A stretch of DNA of 64,000 bases from Deltaproteobacteria bacterium (GTDB taxonomy: Bacteria; Myxococcota; B64-G9), in assembly GCA_016935365.1 (NCBI GenBank), contig JAFGRB010000366.1, forward strand, positions 1 through 64,000, read 5' to 3'. Made by a program: the position numbers and the translations under genes. How positions within the stretch are numbered: position 1 is the first letter of the stretch; each line of letters opens with the position of its first letter. Of the stretch, positions 1-11,127 are shown in pieces. The notes beneath the pieces were generated by a model. The model saw nothing but the letters and a program-made list of their open reading frames with translations, had not been told where the DNA came from and made no database searches.

Positions 1-9
1 AGCCCCCTC

Positions 10-118
10 GCTGCTGGAATACGATTCCAGCAGCTTCACCCCAAAACGACCGCCCTTCGGGCGGCTAGCCCTGAAAACAAACGCGGCCTGGAAAGCCACA
101 CTTGTTTTAGGACTAGCC
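10..118 (-). terminator. Probable termination / 3' structured region downstream of miaA (three inverted repeats)
   Basis: Perfect 11-bp stem GCTGCTGGAAT-ACG-ATTCCAGCAGC (10-34); CCGCCC-TTC-GGGCGG (50-64); imperfect repeat ctagccctgaaaacaa (66-81) / ttgttttaggactag (104-118) overlapping the miaA stop. Confidence 0.45.
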
Positions 119-1036
119 TGCAGACATGAAGGCATCCACCTCTGCGGCGAGGCTATCCTCGTCCGGCTGAGCATGCAGCCATCTGACTTCGGCTGCCGCG
201 CGGAACCACTTCATCTGGTGGCGCGCATAGTGCCAGTGAGACAGCTTGACACCGGTGACCGCTTCATCCAGCCTACAGGAGCCCTTCAGGTAGGCGTCGA
301 GCTGTCGGTAGCCCGAACACGCAAGCGCACGCCGAGCCCCCTCGGCCTGCAGAGCGCGCACCTCGTCCAGCCAGCCCTCTGCGAGCATGCGCTCGACTCT
401 CTGCTCGATGCGGGTGCGCAGCGCAGACCGGGGCCAGTCCGGCGCGACCTGCAAGGCCCGGTAGCGCGGTGGCATGCGGGCCTGCTCTGCCTGGATTTCG
501 GAGATGGGTCTGCCCGTCAGCTCGAGAACCTCCAGGGCCCTCACGATTCGCAGGACATCACCCGGAGGCATACGCACTGCGCTGGCGGGATCTGAGCGCC
601 GCAGTCGTTCGTGCAGGCAGCCTGGCGAGCGTGACTCCTGCTCCTGCAGCTGCGCGCGGAGCGACTCGTCGCGGGCGGGTGTATCGATGATACCGTTCAG
701 CAGCGCGCGGATGTAGAGACCGCTTCCGCCGCATACGATCGGGACGAGTCCGCGGCGATGCAGCTCGCAGATGTGCTTCGCTGCGCATTCCGCAAAGCGT
801 GCGGCGTCGTATGTCTCGCCGGGCTCGCAGATATCGAGCATGTGGAATACCACGCCCACTCGTTGCGCGCCCGTCGGTTTCGCCGTGCCGATATCCATCC
901 GGCGATAGATCTTTCGCGAATCGGCAGAGATGATCTCGCTTGACAACCTGCGAGCCAGGGAGACGGCCAGTCTGGACTTGCCGGATGCCGTAGGGCCGCA
1001 GATGACCAGGACCGGCGCTAGCCCCTGTGGAACCAA
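113..1036 (-). CDS. miaA: tRNA dimethylallyltransferase MiaA (ORF-track start at 1222 is probably too long; TTG near 1036 overlaps the mutL 3' end)
   Basis: VLVICGPTASGKSRLAVSLARRL...EIISADSRKIYRRMDIGTAKPT; neighbour of mutL. Confidence 0.93.
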   Translation of the reverse strand: MVPQGLAPVLVICGPTASGKSRLAVSLARRLSSEIISADSRKIYRRMDIGTAKPTGAQRVGVVFHMLDICEPGETYDAARFAECAAKHICELHRRGLVPIVCGGSGLYIRALLNGIIDTPARDESLRAQLQEQESRSPGCLHERLRRSDPASAVRMPPGDVLRIVRALEVLELTGRPISEIQAEQARMPPRYRALQVAPDWPRSALRTRIEQRVERMLAEGWLDEVRALQAEGARRALACSGYRQLDAYLKGSCRLDEAVTGVKLSHWHYARHQMKWFRAAAEVRWLHAQPDEDSLAAEVDAFMSAG

Positions 1037-2820
1037 CGCTCCACCTCGCGGCGTGAGAACTCGGCAAAGACGGGTCGGCCGTGCGGACAGAGCGCGCCGA
1101 AATCGACTCGTTCCACCTCCACGAGAAGCGATCGGATCTCGGCCTCTCCGAGCTCCCGGCCCGCCCGGACCGAGGCGTGACAAGCCATCCGGCTCAGAAC
1201 GCCGATCCGCCTCTGCTGCCAAGCCGAATCGTCACCCGTGTCGCTCAGCTCATCCAGCACATCCCGGACCAGATCGAGCACTGGCGCCTGCGCCAACAGG
1301 GCGGGTATCGACTTGACGACGATAATCCCCGGGCCGAATGGCTCGAGATCGAAGCCCATATCGGCAAGCCGCTCTCCGTGTTCCTCTGCAGCAGCCATGG
1401 CTTCTGCGTCCAGCTCCAGCTGCACGGGGACGAGCAGGCGCTGGGAGCGCACCACACCCGCGTCCAGCGATGCGCGCAGACGCTCGAAAGTGACCCTCTC
1501 GTGCGCCGCGTGCTGGTCCACGATGACGAGCCGGTCCTCTGAGGCCAGGACGATATACGTCCGCCACAAGGTGCCCACGATCGGAATCTCGACCAGCGGC
1601 CTTCCCCCATCTGATCTGTCCAGATCTGCCGAGTGCACCAGCTCATGTGCAGCCCAAGCAGCCATGGCCATCGGGGCGCGTGCCGTCCATCTGTCTACAG
1701 CATGCGGAGATCGATCGTAACGCGCCAGCGCCTCCCGGACCCTGTCAGCGTGCTCGCTCTCCTGCACGCCTGCAGGCGCCCGGGATCGGATCACATAGGT
1801 CCTGGCCGCACCTTTCGTGATGGCCCACGGTGTGGCGGCGAGCACCTCTGCGATGGATGCGGTCAAGGCGCGCTGGACGTGACGCGCGTCTGAAAAACGC
1901 ACCTCCGTTTTCTGCGGATGCACATTCACATCCACGCACTCGGGATCGATCTCCAGCTGGAGCACGACCACCGGGAACCTGCCTTCCGGAAGCACAGTCC
2001 TGTAGCCCTGCATGACCGCGTGCTGCAGGAGGCGATCTCGCACGTACCTGCCGTTGACAAACAAGTACACAGCGCGGGTGTTGTGCCGGCTGCCGCCAGG
2101 GTCGGAGAGCTGGCCTCGAATGCGAAGCCCCCTCTCCTGGTGATCGATCGGATGCAGGTGCTCGTAGACCTGACGGCCGAGCAAAAGGGCTGTCCGCTGG
2201 TGCGGATCGGAGCTGGGCGGTGCATCGATGAGCTTGCGATTCCCGTGCTCCAGCCGCAGATGGACATCGGGGCGCACCAGCCCGAGCCTCGTCACCCAGG
2301 CGCTGATGTGGCTCATCTCGGTGCTGGCGCTGCGCAGGAACTTGCGTCTGGCGGGGGTATTGAAGAAGAGATCTCGCACCTCGACCTCGGTACCGGCGGG
2401 AGCGCCGATCTCGCGGATTGCAGCTGTCTTGCCACCCTCGCTCACCAGCTCAAGGCCGGCTTCGTCCTGCCTGCGCCGGGTGACGATGCGAAAGCGGCTT
2501 ACCGCCGCGATGCTCGGAAGCGCCTCGCCGCGAAAGCCGAGCGTGCCGAGCCGCTGCAGATCCTCGAAGGTACCTATCTTGGAAGTGGCGTGACGCAGCA
2601 CGCACAAGGCCAGATCTTCGCGACCCATTCCGCTCCCGTCGTCGGTGACCCGCACCAGCGCCCGGCCGCCCTCCTCGACCCGGCAGACGATCCGCGAAGC
2701 GCCTGCATCCAGGCTGTTCTCGATCAGCTCCTTGGCCACCGATGCCGGCCTCTCGACCACCTCGCCAGCGGCGATCCGGTCGATGAGCTCCGAGTCGAGT
2801 ACGCGGATCTTGGTAGTCAT
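1018..2820 (-). CDS. mutL: DNA mismatch repair protein MutL
   Basis: IRVLDSELIDRIAAGEVVERPASVAKELIENSLDAGAS...DDGSGM GHKL ATPase motifs. Confidence 0.97.
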   Translation of the reverse strand: MTTKIRVLDSELIDRIAAGEVVERPASVAKELIENSLDAGASRIVCRVEEGGRALVRVTDDGSGMGREDLALCVLRHATSKIGTFEDLQRLGTLGFRGEALPSIAAVSRFRIVTRRRQDEAGLELVSEGGKTAAIREIGAPAGTEVEVRDLFFNTPARRKFLRSASTEMSHISAWVTRLGLVRPDVHLRLEHGNRKLIDAPPSSDPHQRTALLLGRQVYEHLHPIDHQERGLRIRGQLSDPGGSRHNTRAVYLFVNGRYVRDRLLQHAVMQGYRTVLPEGRFPVVVLQLEIDPECVDVNVHPQKTEVRFSDARHVQRALTASIAEVLAATPWAITKGAARTYVIRSRAPAGVQESEHADRVREALARYDRSPHAVDRWTARAPMAMAAWAAHELVHSADLDRSDGGRPLVEIPIVGTLWRTYIVLASEDRLVIVDQHAAHERVTFERLRASLDAGVVRSQRLLVPVQLELDAEAMAAAEEHGERLADMGFDLEPFGPGIIVVKSIPALLAQAPVLDLVRDVLDELSDTGDDSAWQQRRIGVLSRMACHASVRAGRELGEAEIRSLLVEVERVDFGALCPHGRPVFAEFSRREVERWFHRG

Positions 2821-2840
2821 GCCCGGAGCCCCGGAAAGGA

Positions 2841-4670
2841 TCAGAAGCGGACACCGGCTCGGAAGGTACCGCTCAGCAGGTAGGTGAAGCTGCTCGCCGA
2901 GCTGTCGGTGCTGTTGAACATCAGCAGGTAACCGAAATCGCCCGCCACCCCCAGGAAGACCAGGTCGGCGATGACGAAATCGAGATACAGCCCCACGCTC
3001 ATGGCCATGCCGAGCTCCAGGTAGTCATCCTCGAGCTTGGCTCCGTCGTCGAAGTCGTCCTTGCCGCCGTGGATCAGGGCCAGCCCCAGGCCGATATCGA
3101 TGCCGGGCAAGACATCCAGTGCCGCGCTATCATAATTGCCAAGCAGGTCGGAGCTGGTCATGTTCATGCCCAGGTACGCGATCCCGATGTGGGTGAGGAA
3201 CCCGTAGTCGTAGTGTGCGGTCACCCCCAGCATCTCGGACAACAGCAAGTCGATACGGGCGCCCACGGTCGGGCCCTGGGTGCTGATCTGGGCATCGTCA
3301 TAACCCTGATCCTCCTCGCTCCACTTCTTGCCGACCAGGCCCTGCAGGGTTCCGTAGCCGACCGTGGGCGCGATCCGGACGCTTGCACCCGGCTCGGCTG
3401 AAGCGCTCGCAGTGCTCGGCGTCTGGCCTCCCTGCTGGCTGGAGACGGCCTTCTTCTCCGGCTGCAGGGTCAGCTCCAGCTTGCGCCACTCCCCTTCCTC
3501 GACCTCCAGCTCCACCTCGGCCACGCCGCAGCTGCTCCGGGCGAGCAACTTCCGGGCGCACACGGAGACTGGAAAGCGGCCCGGCGAGGTGCCCAGAGGG
3601 TCTCCGTCGAGCAGCAGCTCGGCCTCCACGTCATTGCCGGCCGGATCCTTGGCATCCACCTGCACGCCGCCCACCTTGGGCTTCAGCTCCACGTCGACGC
3701 TGCGCTCCTTCCGGGCCAGGATCTGGATCCTCTCGCCCTTGTCATAGAAGCACGGGCTCGAGACCAGCACCTCGTAGTTGCCCGGATCCAGCGGATGGCG
3801 CTCCAGGGGCGTCTTGCCGACGACCGTCCCGTTGACCAGCACGTCCTGGCCCGAGGGTTGCGAGCTGACCGTCAGCATGCCGAAAGTGGGCTCCAGCTCC
3901 CAGTCGAACTCGGCGCCCCTGGCGAAGACCACCTGCTCGGTCCTGCCCCGGTAGCGCTTCTTCTGCATGGAGACCTCGTGGGTGCCAGCCGGGAACTTAC
4001 GCGAGCAAGGGGTCTGCTCGCAGACCAGGCTGCCGTCCACGATCACGACAGCACCCTCGGGCTGGGAGCGGAACGCGATGATCGTCTCCTGCCCGCCCTC
4101 GAGGTCCAGCTGCTTTTCCCGCTCGCCGATCTTCCCTTCACGGAATTCTTCCCTGACGCGGCTTCCCTTGGTCTGCCAGGCCCGGATCTGGGCCGCGACT
4201 TGATCCAGGGAGCGCTTGAGATCCCTGGGGCTGCAGCCGCGGTCCGCGGTGGCGCTGATGTCGGTCGCCTGGGTCCTGAGGTCGTACAGCGCAGCGGTCA
4301 CCGTGCAAGCATCGCCGAGCTGGATGATCTTGGCGCTGATCATCTTGTTGGCGGCAAGCTCTCTGCCCAGCTCGATCTGGCACTTCTCGTCGAAGCACTC
4401 GTGGTAGGACTCCGAGGCCTTGTCGTCGAGCAGGCGCTTCATGTCGGTCGGCGCCTGGATCGAGAAGCTGCCGCCCGTGGCCAGCGCAGCCGAGAGGTAC
4501 TCCGTCAGCGACTCCACCAGGGTCTTGTCCAGCTTCCCGGTCACGTCCTGGATCGGAAAGACCGCCACGATCGGACGCGTCTCCGCCTGAGCGCCAGACC
4601 AGACGCAAAGGCAAGCAAGCACCACACAAGCCAGAGCCCGCCAAATCGATCCGATGCCGACAATCTGCAT
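2841..4670 (-). CDS. Secreted PEGA-domain protein with C-terminal beta-barrel-like region
   Basis: Signal peptide; PEGA-like repeats (GAVVIVDGSLVCEQTPC..., GQDVLVNGTVVGKTPLERHPLDPG). Confidence 0.7.
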   Translation of the reverse strand: MQIVGIGSIWRALACVVLACLCVWSGAQAETRPIVAVFPIQDVTGKLDKTLVESLTEYLSAALATGGSFSIQAPTDMKRLLDDKASESYHECFDEKCQIELGRELAANKMISAKIIQLGDACTVTAALYDLRTQATDISATADRGCSPRDLKRSLDQVAAQIRAWQTKGSRVREEFREGKIGEREKQLDLEGGQETIIAFRSQPEGAVVIVDGSLVCEQTPCSRKFPAGTHEVSMQKKRYRGRTEQVVFARGAEFDWELEPTFGMLTVSSQPSGQDVLVNGTVVGKTPLERHPLDPGNYEVLVSSPCFYDKGERIQILARKERSVDVELKPKVGGVQVDAKDPAGNDVEAELLLDGDPLGTSPGRFPVSVCARKLLARSSCGVAEVELEVEEGEWRKLELTLQPEKKAVSSQQGGQTPSTASASAEPGASVRIAPTVGYGTLQGLVGKKWSEEDQGYDDAQISTQGPTVGARIDLLLSEMLGVTAHYDYGFLTHIGIAYLGMNMTSSDLLGNYDSAALDVLPGIDIGLGLALIHGGKDDFDDGAKLEDDYLELGMAMSVGLYLDFVIADLVFLGVAGDFGYLLMFNSTDSSASSFTYLLSGTFRAGVRF

Positions 4671-4685
4671 CGATGCCTCCGACGT

Positions 4686-6821
4686 CTACTGGTAGAGCAG
4701 GTAGTTCGTCGACTCGAAGGAACCTGGGAAGAACTCCATCAGGGCATTGGAGGACTCGAAGAGCAGAAACACACTGTCGTCAGCGAGCCTCCCCTCATCG
4801 TCCTCCTCTCCGTCGATGTCTATCGAGACCAGCTCGCCCGCCACCCCGGCGCGAATCGAAGGTGCGAAACGCGCATGCACGAAGCCGGAGTCGGCATTGA
4901 AGCCAAAGGCAGCATCGCGGGGGACCCGGATCGGGTCCTCATTTTCGTCCAGCGAAGTCGGGGCCAGGATGGTCAGAGCGATCATGCCGTTGTCGTATCG
5001 AACGCCCATCTCGATCCTGTCTCCCATTACTCCGCTCTCGGTTCCCACGACCATCCAGCTCTCCCGCACGCGCACCTGGTAGCGGATCGCCTCCGGCCAG
5101 CATCTGCCCGGGTCGACGCCCGAGACCTCGACCAGCCTTAGGGACTTCTCGTCGACCGATTCCACTCTGAAGTAGGTTTGGGCGTCTTCCTTGCCGTCCG
5201 CGACACAGGCCGGATCGGGCACTTCGCCCACGCCGGCAGGCGGGCTGAGGACCTGGAGGTAGTCGCCTGCCTGCACGCCAGCAGCCCCGTAGTCCAGACC
5301 GTAGCGTTCGTCCTCGAGTGTCCAGCCATCGAATCGCCCCGAGCTGGACTGGTCCGTCCCGGGCAAGACGCCTTCCCAGGTGATGATCCAGGACTCCGAA
5401 CGGGTGTAGCCGGGGTAGAGCCAGACTCCGTGATAGATCGGATCGAGCTCGTCCACCCCGTCATAGACCCGGTCGAAGTCCTCGATCTGGGGGTAAGGGC
5501 AGCTCTCCGCTCCGATGCAGCTTGCGAGCTCCTCCGGCTGGATCACCTCGCCTCGCTGCACGTAACCGATCTCCCCCAATGCCGGCCCGTAGAACGGCTG
5601 GCTGTCTACCGTCCTGTGGTTCACGGCGTCCAGCAGATAAACGTTCCCGTCCATGTCGGAGACGTAGGCGAAGAGCCGGATGACCTCTTGATCCACGCCT
5701 TCGCGCTCTTCCTCGGGAAGCAACTCGGTCGTGTAGTCGATCGACTCGCTGCCCTCATCCAGGACGCTCAACGAATGCCCCTCGACGAAGGTTATCGATC
5801 TGGGAATGCCGGGCAGCATGAGCGACGATCCATCCTCGTCCGGGTTCCGGGCCGTGTCCGGCAAGGCCTCGTAGCCCGTCGGTACGGGCGCACGGGACTG
5901 CAGATCGACGAGCCGGATCTCCGGAGAGTCCAGGCGGACCGCATACACGATCTGCTCGTCCGGTGTCAGGAAGACCCGCCGGGTGGGCCCGCCCGCATCC
6001 ACCCGATCCAGGGACAACGACAGCGTATCCAGCACTGCGATGCTGTCAGAGGCCTCGTCCGCCATGACGAGCGTCGCACCGTCGTGCGTGATAGCGAGCC
6101 CAGAGGGCACACCGCCGACATCGACGATCTCTGCGAGATCCAAGCGCTGGGGAATGCCTTCTCCGAGTGGATAAGTGAATTCCAGACGCGCGAGCTGGCC
6201 GCTCAGTGAAAGGCTCACCCAGACCGGAAGCATCTTGTCCCTGCTCCAGGACGGCTCTTCCCCGCCTTCGACTCCCCGGGGTACCGCGATGCTCTCGGGT
6301 GCCAGCACGCTTTCGTCGTCGAAGCTCAAAGGTGCCCTGCTCACACCGGCCCGACAGCGCTCGTTGTCCGGATGGAGAGAGGAAGCACAGGTCGTCGTGT
6401 CCCGGTCGCAGTCCACCTCCACCAGCCTGTCGAGGTCGACGAGCGAGAGATCGCCGGACAGTCCGTTGGCGACGAACAAGAACTCGCCGGTGGGATCCAT
6501 GCCGGCGCAGGATGGGTAGCGCCCCACGGGCACGCTGAGGGGGAAAAAGGGATTGACCGATGAAAAGAAAGCCCTTTTCTCGGCGTCGAAGATCCTCACA
6601 TCGTCGCTCTGGGACGAGACGACCGCCAGCAGGAAGTGCTTCTCCTCTTCTGCGCACTCGGGCAAGTGTTGAGGGCAGCCCTTGAAGACCTCGAGGTCCA
6701 CCGGTGCATATAGCCGGCCGGTCAAGGCTGGCTTCGGCTCGTCACACGCGAAGCAGGCCAACCAGCAGGCGGCAGCCAGCATACAGGCCTGCCAACGACT
6801 CGTGCTTCCAGCGGCTCTCAT
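4686..6821 (-). CDS. Lipoprotein with beta-propeller-like (YncE/SMP30-type) repeats
   Basis: Start MRAAGS... at 6821 overlaps the stop of the upstream gene (6818); lipobox-like LACFAC; DPTGEFLFVANGLSGDLSLVDL. Confidence 0.6.
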   Translation of the reverse strand: MRAAGSTSRWQACMLAAACWLACFACDEPKPALTGRLYAPVDLEVFKGCPQHLPECAEEEKHFLLAVVSSQSDDVRIFDAEKRAFFSSVNPFFPLSVPVGRYPSCAGMDPTGEFLFVANGLSGDLSLVDLDRLVEVDCDRDTTTCASSLHPDNERCRAGVSRAPLSFDDESVLAPESIAVPRGVEGGEEPSWSRDKMLPVWVSLSLSGQLARLEFTYPLGEGIPQRLDLAEIVDVGGVPSGLAITHDGATLVMADEASDSIAVLDTLSLSLDRVDAGGPTRRVFLTPDEQIVYAVRLDSPEIRLVDLQSRAPVPTGYEALPDTARNPDEDGSSLMLPGIPRSITFVEGHSLSVLDEGSESIDYTTELLPEEEREGVDQEVIRLFAYVSDMDGNVYLLDAVNHRTVDSQPFYGPALGEIGYVQRGEVIQPEELASCIGAESCPYPQIEDFDRVYDGVDELDPIYHGVWLYPGYTRSESWIITWEGVLPGTDQSSSGRFDGWTLEDERYGLDYGAAGVQAGDYLQVLSPPAGVGEVPDPACVADGKEDAQTYFRVESVDEKSLRLVEVSGVDPGRCWPEAIRYQVRVRESWMVVGTESGVMGDRIEMGVRYDNGMIALTILAPTSLDENEDPIRVPRDAAFGFNADSGFVHARFAPSIRAGVAGELVSIDIDGEEDDEGRLADDSVFLLFESSNALMEFFPGSFESTNYLLYQ

Positions 6822-8083
6822 TCCAGACTCCGATCCACCGGCTCTCCCACTCGCGCCACGACGTCGAGAAATCCAGCCGAGGACGGATCCACATCCACGA
6901 TGGCCAGCGTGTCCTCCTCGAAGCAGGTCACCAGGCCCCATTGGACGTCGTCGTGATCCCAGAAAGCGATGTCGTACGGTCCCTTGCAGATGTCCTCGCG
7001 CGCGGAGATGAGTCGGTGCTTGACGCCGTCGATAGCGTAGATCGCATCGTCCTGCGCGCAGGTCACGAAAAAGATCTCCCCCTTGCGCCGGAGGAGCGAT
7101 GGCTGGTTGCCCACGACGACTTCGCCCAGGAAGCGCTGCGATGGCCGACCATCATCACCGGGCTGTGTGTCCATGAAGATGAGCATGTCCGGGTCGCGGA
7201 TCAGGAGAGCCAGTGTCAGGCCGTCGGCCGCAAACTCCGCTCCACGAGTCTCGTTGCCGAGCAGATCCTGGAAGAGATTGACCTCGTGGACCTCCGCGTC
7301 CGACCCCAGCTGCGTATCGAAGTAGAAGATCGGATTGGTTTGGAGATCCGGGAAGCGGCTGGTGACAAATGCCATGCCGGTGGTCGGCGAGATGGCGATG
7401 TCGTTCGTGCCCAGGACCTCGGTGTCCAGCTCGTACTTCAAGCCGGGCAGCCCTTCCTCATCCACCGGTACATCCCAGACCTCGACGGCGGTGCCGCGTA
7501 GAAAAGTCACGTAGGCTGAACGCGATCCGTCTTCGTGGTCTACGAGCTGGATGTCAAATGGATCGTCCGCCTCGAGCTCCATCACGTATCTTGCGCCATC
7601 ACACATCGGAAAGGGCTCATCCGGCCGCCGTTCGCTGGTCCAGCAGTTCAGCTCGATCGAGTCCGGTCCGGCGTCCACATCCAAGAGAATGATCTGGTTT
7701 GTCTCCCTCACCGAGACAGCGGCCTGCGTGCCGTCCGATGACAGGACGACCGCGGCGCCGAAGTTGTCCAGGCCGACGGAGACCTCGTCGAGGATGAAGC
7801 GCTCGAGATATGGGTCGTCTGGATCGGGCTGAGAGAGGTCCGAGGCCTGGATGCCGGCCAGGTCGATCACGCGCAGGCTCGCTCGTTCGTATCTCAGGTC
7901 GAAGTTCGAGCAGGTCACGAGCGCATAGCCAGCCGGGTGGACAGCGATGCCCACTGGAAACTGGAGGCTGTGCTCGGGTGCTGGAATGCCAGGTCGCTCC
8001 TCGGCGCAAGCGGGCAGCATCGACGCTGCGGCGAGGCAGGCGATCACGTGCATTCGTAGAGCCCGGTATCCCAAGTTACTCAC
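6818..8083 (-). CDS. Lipoprotein with beta-propeller-like repeats
   Basis: Signal peptide, lipobox-like [25 protein letters not shown]...LRVIDLAG; 4-bp overlap with ppdK stop. Confidence 0.6.
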   Translation of the reverse strand: MSNLGYRALRMHVIACLAAASMLPACAEERPGIPAPEHSLQFPVGIAVHPAGYALVTCSNFDLRYERASLRVIDLAGIQASDLSQPDPDDPYLERFILDEVSVGLDNFGAAVVLSSDGTQAAVSVRETNQIILLDVDAGPDSIELNCWTSERRPDEPFPMCDGARYVMELEADDPFDIQLVDHEDGSRSAYVTFLRGTAVEVWDVPVDEEGLPGLKYELDTEVLGTNDIAISPTTGMAFVTSRFPDLQTNPIFYFDTQLGSDAEVHEVNLFQDLLGNETRGAEFAADGLTLALLIRDPDMLIFMDTQPGDDGRPSQRFLGEVVVGNQPSLLRRKGEIFFVTCAQDDAIYAIDGVKHRLISAREDICKGPYDIAFWDHDDVQWGLVTCFEEDTLAIVDVDPSSAGFLDVVARVGEPVDRSLE

Positions 8084-11000
8084 CTTCGCCTCGTGGTGGA
8101 CTTCCTACTGGCAGGTTTCTTCTTGGCAGCCTTCCTGGCTGCCTTCTTGGCAGTCTTCTTCCTGGCAGGCTTCTTCTTGGAAGCCTTCCTGGCTGCCTTC
8201 TTGGCAGTCTTCTTCCTGGCAGGCTTCTTCTTGGAAGCCTTCTTGGCAGCCTTCTTGGCAGGCTTCTTGGCAGCCTTCCTGGAAGCCTTCTTGGAAGCCT
8301 TCTTGGAAGCCTTCCTGGCGGGCTTCTTCTTGGAAGCCTTCCTGGCAGGCTTCTTGGTAGCTACCTTCTTGCTGGCCTTGACGGAAGGCATCTTCTTCTC
8401 TCTTCTATCTGCGATGGCTGCCTGGGCTGCAGCCAGTCTGGCAATCGGCACCCTGAAGGGAGAGCACGACACGTAATCCAGCCCCAGCCGATGACACAGC
8501 TCGATCGAGGCCGGGTCTCCCCCGTGCTCGCCGCAAATGCCCACCTTGAGATCGCGTCGCGTGCTGCGCCCTTTCTCCACACCCATGGCCACGAGCTGGC
8601 CCACGCCGTCCACATCGATGCTCTGGAATGGATCCACGTCCATGATGTCCTTCTCGTAGTACATTCCCAGGAACTTGCCGGCATCGTCACGGCTCAACCC
8701 GAGTGTGGTCTGGGTCAGGTCATTGGTCCCGAAGGAGAAGAACTCGGCCACCTCGGCCACCCGATCGGCCGTCAGCGCAGCCCTCGGCAGCTCGATCATC
8801 GTGCCGACCAGGTAGGCGATCTTCACGCCCTGCTTGGCGATCACCTCGTCGGCGACCTCCCGAACCACCCGCTCTTGGTCCGCGAGCTCCTTCACGTTGC
8901 CGACGAACGGAATCATGATCTCTGGATGCGGTGTGCTGCCAGTCTCCTTCTTGACCTCGCAGGCGGCCTCCAGGATGGCCCGGGCCTGCATGGCCGTGAT
9001 CTCCGGATAGGAGATACCCAGCCTGCAACCCCTGTGCCCGAGCATGGGGTTGACCTCGTGAAGAGAGTCGATCTTCGCGCGCAGTCTCCTCTCCTCGACA
9101 CCCATCTTCCGGCACAGCTCTGCGATGTCCTTGTCCTCTTGCGGCAAGAACTCATGCAGCGGTGGATCGAGAGTCCGGATCGTGACGGGCCGATGCTCCA
9201 TGGCCCTGAAGATCCCCTTGAAATCCTCTCGCTGGAGCGGCAGCAGCTTGTCCAGGGCCCGCTTACGGGCGCGGACGTCATCTGCCAAGATCATCTCCCG
9301 CATGGGACCGATCTTGGTCTCACCGAAGAACATGTGCTCGGTACGGCACAGGCCAATCCCCTCTGCTCCGAAGGCCACCGCGCCCTTCGCCTGATCTGGC
9401 TGGTCGGCATTGGTCCGCACCCCGAGCCGCCGCCTCTTGTCCGCCCAATCCATGAGCTTCGCATACTGTGCATAGGTCTTCGAGTGCTCGGAAGGCAGCA
9501 CGCCATCCAGCACCTGAACGATCTCGGATGGACGTGTCTGGATACGCCCCTCGATCACCTCACCTGTCGTACCGTCAATCGACAGCCAGTCCCCCTCCGC
9601 CACCGTATGGCCCGACACATGCATGCTGCGGGCCTTGTAGTCGATCTTGAGATCTCCGGCACCCGCCACGCAGACCTTGCCCATCTGTCTCGCGACCAAT
9701 GCAGCATGCGAGGTCATGCCTCCGCGCGCGGTGAGAATCCCCTTGGCGGCATGCATGCCTCGAATATCCTCGGGTGAGGTCTCGATGCGGACCAAAAGCA
9801 CCTGCTCTCCTCGCTCGGCCCAAGCCTCTGCATCCTCGGCATTGAAGACCACACGCCCCGAGGCCGCGCCCGGACCCGCATTCAGCCCCTTGGTCAGCAG
9901 ACGCCCCGAGAGCAGGGCATGCTTCTTGTCCGACTCGTCGAAGACCGGCTGAAGGAGCTGATTCAGACCGTCGGCGGGAATCCTGCGGATCGCCTCGTCC
10001 GCGTCGATCAGCTTCTCATCCACCATGTCCACGGCAATCCGCACCGCTGCGAATCCGGTCCGCTTTCCGGTACGGGTCTGCAGCATCCAGAGCTTTCCTC
10101 GCTGGATGGTGAACTCCATGTCCTGCATGTCGCCATAATGCCGCTCGAGCCTCGCAGCGATGCTGTGGACCTTCTCGTAGATTTTTGGCATCACGCTGAC
10201 CAGCTCTGCGATCGGCCTCGGTGTCCGAATTCCAGCCACCACGTCCTCACCCTGGGCGTTCATGAGGAACTCTCCATAGAACTTGTTGTCCCCGGTGGCC
10301 GGATCCCTCGAGAAGAGCACGCCCGTTCCGCTGTCATCCCCCATGTTCCCGAACACCATGGCCTGCACGTTGACGGCCGTTCCCCATTCGCCCGGAATGC
10401 CGTTCAGCCTTCGATAGGCGACAGCCCGATCGTTGTTCCAGGAGCCGAAGACGGCGCCGATGGCACCCCACATCTGCTGCTGAGGGCTGTCCGGAAACAC
10501 GCGGCCGGTCTTCTGCAGAATGGCGCTCTTGAAGAGCTGGACGAGCTCTTGCAACGCTTTCGCGTCGAGCTCGGTGTCGTAGTGAACGCCGAGCTCCTCC
10601 TTCTTCTTCTCCAGGATCTCCTCGAAAGGATCCACATCGTCCTTGCCCTTCGGCTTGAGCCCCAGCACGACGTCACCGTACATCTGGACAAAGCGCCGGT
10701 AGGAGTCCCACGCGAATCGCTCGTTGCCAGTCTGGGAGGCGAGCCCCTTGACCGTCTGATCGTTCAGACCGAGGTTGAGCACGGTATCCATCATGCCCGG
10801 CATGCTCACCCTGGCGCCGGAGCGCACGGAAACCAGCAAGGGATTTGCAGCATCACCGAATCTCGCCCCCATGACCTTCTCGACTTTGGCCAGGTTCTTT
10901 CCGACCTGCTCCTTGAGACCCGCCGGGTAGCGTTCTCCATGCTCGTAGAACGAAGTGCAGACTTCGGTGGTGATGGTGAACCCTGCTGGAACCGGGATGC

Positions 11001-11115
11001 CGATGCGGCTCATCTCCGCAAGGCCAGCTCCCTTGCCGCCGAGTAGATTCCGCATACTGCCCTGGCCGTCAGCCTTTCCGTCCCCGAAGAAGTAGACCAT
11101 ATTCCGTGCTGCCAT
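8080..11115 (-). CDS. ppdK: Pyruvate, phosphate dikinase with a ~105-aa Lys/Ala-rich histone-H1-like C-terminal tail
   Basis: [30 protein letters not shown]...[21 protein letters not shown]; tail [23 protein letters not shown]... Confidence 0.95.
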   Translation of the reverse strand: MAARNMVYFFGDGKADGQGSMRNLLGGKGAGLAEMSRIGIPVPAGFTITTEVCTSFYEHGERYPAGLKEQVGKNLAKVEKVMGARFGDAANPLLVSVRSGARVSMPGMMDTVLNLGLNDQTVKGLASQTGNERFAWDSYRRFVQMYGDVVLGLKPKGKDDVDPFEEILEKKKEELGVHYDTELDAKALQELVQLFKSAILQKTGRVFPDSPQQQMWGAIGAVFGSWNNDRAVAYRRLNGIPGEWGTAVNVQAMVFGNMGDDSGTGVLFSRDPATGDNKFYGEFLMNAQGEDVVAGIRTPRPIAELVSVMPKIYEKVHSIAARLERHYGDMQDMEFTIQRGKLWMLQTRTGKRTGFAAVRIAVDMVDEKLIDADEAIRRIPADGLNQLLQPVFDESDKKHALLSGRLLTKGLNAGPGAASGRVVFNAEDAEAWAERGEQVLLVRIETSPEDIRGMHAAKGILTARGGMTSHAALVARQMGKVCVAGAGDLKIDYKARSMHVSGHTVAEGDWLSIDGTTGEVIEGRIQTRPSEIVQVLDGVLPSEHSKTYAQYAKLMDWADKRRRLGVRTNADQPDQAKGAVAFGAEGIGLCRTEHMFFGETKIGPMREMILADDVRARKRALDKLLPLQREDFKGIFRAMEHRPVTIRTLDPPLHEFLPQEDKDIAELCRKMGVEERRLRAKIDSLHEVNPMLGHRGCRLGISYPEITAMQARAILEAACEVKKETGSTPHPEIMIPFVGNVKELADQERVVREVADEVIAKQGVKIAYLVGTMIELPRAALTADRVAEVAEFFSFGTNDLTQTTLGLSRDDAGKFLGMYYEKDIMDVDPFQSIDVDGVGQLVAMGVEKGRSTRRDLKVGICGEHGGDPASIELCHRLGLDYVSCSPFRVPIARLAAAQAAIADRREKKMPSVKASKKVATKKPARKASKKKPARKASKKASKKASRKAAKKPAKKAAKKASKKKPARKKTAKKAARKASKKKPARKKTAKKAARKAAKKKPASRKSTTRRR

Positions 11116-11127
11116 CGTTTCCTCCGC

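Noticed and set aside
1037-1222. Upstream extension of the miaA ORF
   Set aside because: Arg/Gly-rich sequence out of frame over mutL; MiaA homology begins at VLVICGPTASGKS.
8093-8476. Extremely hydrophobic plus-strand ORF ([19 protein letters not shown]...)
   Set aside because: Reverse complement of the Lys/Ala-rich ppdK tail (AAG to CTT etc.) automatically yields Phe/Leu/Ala repeats; no independent gene evidence.
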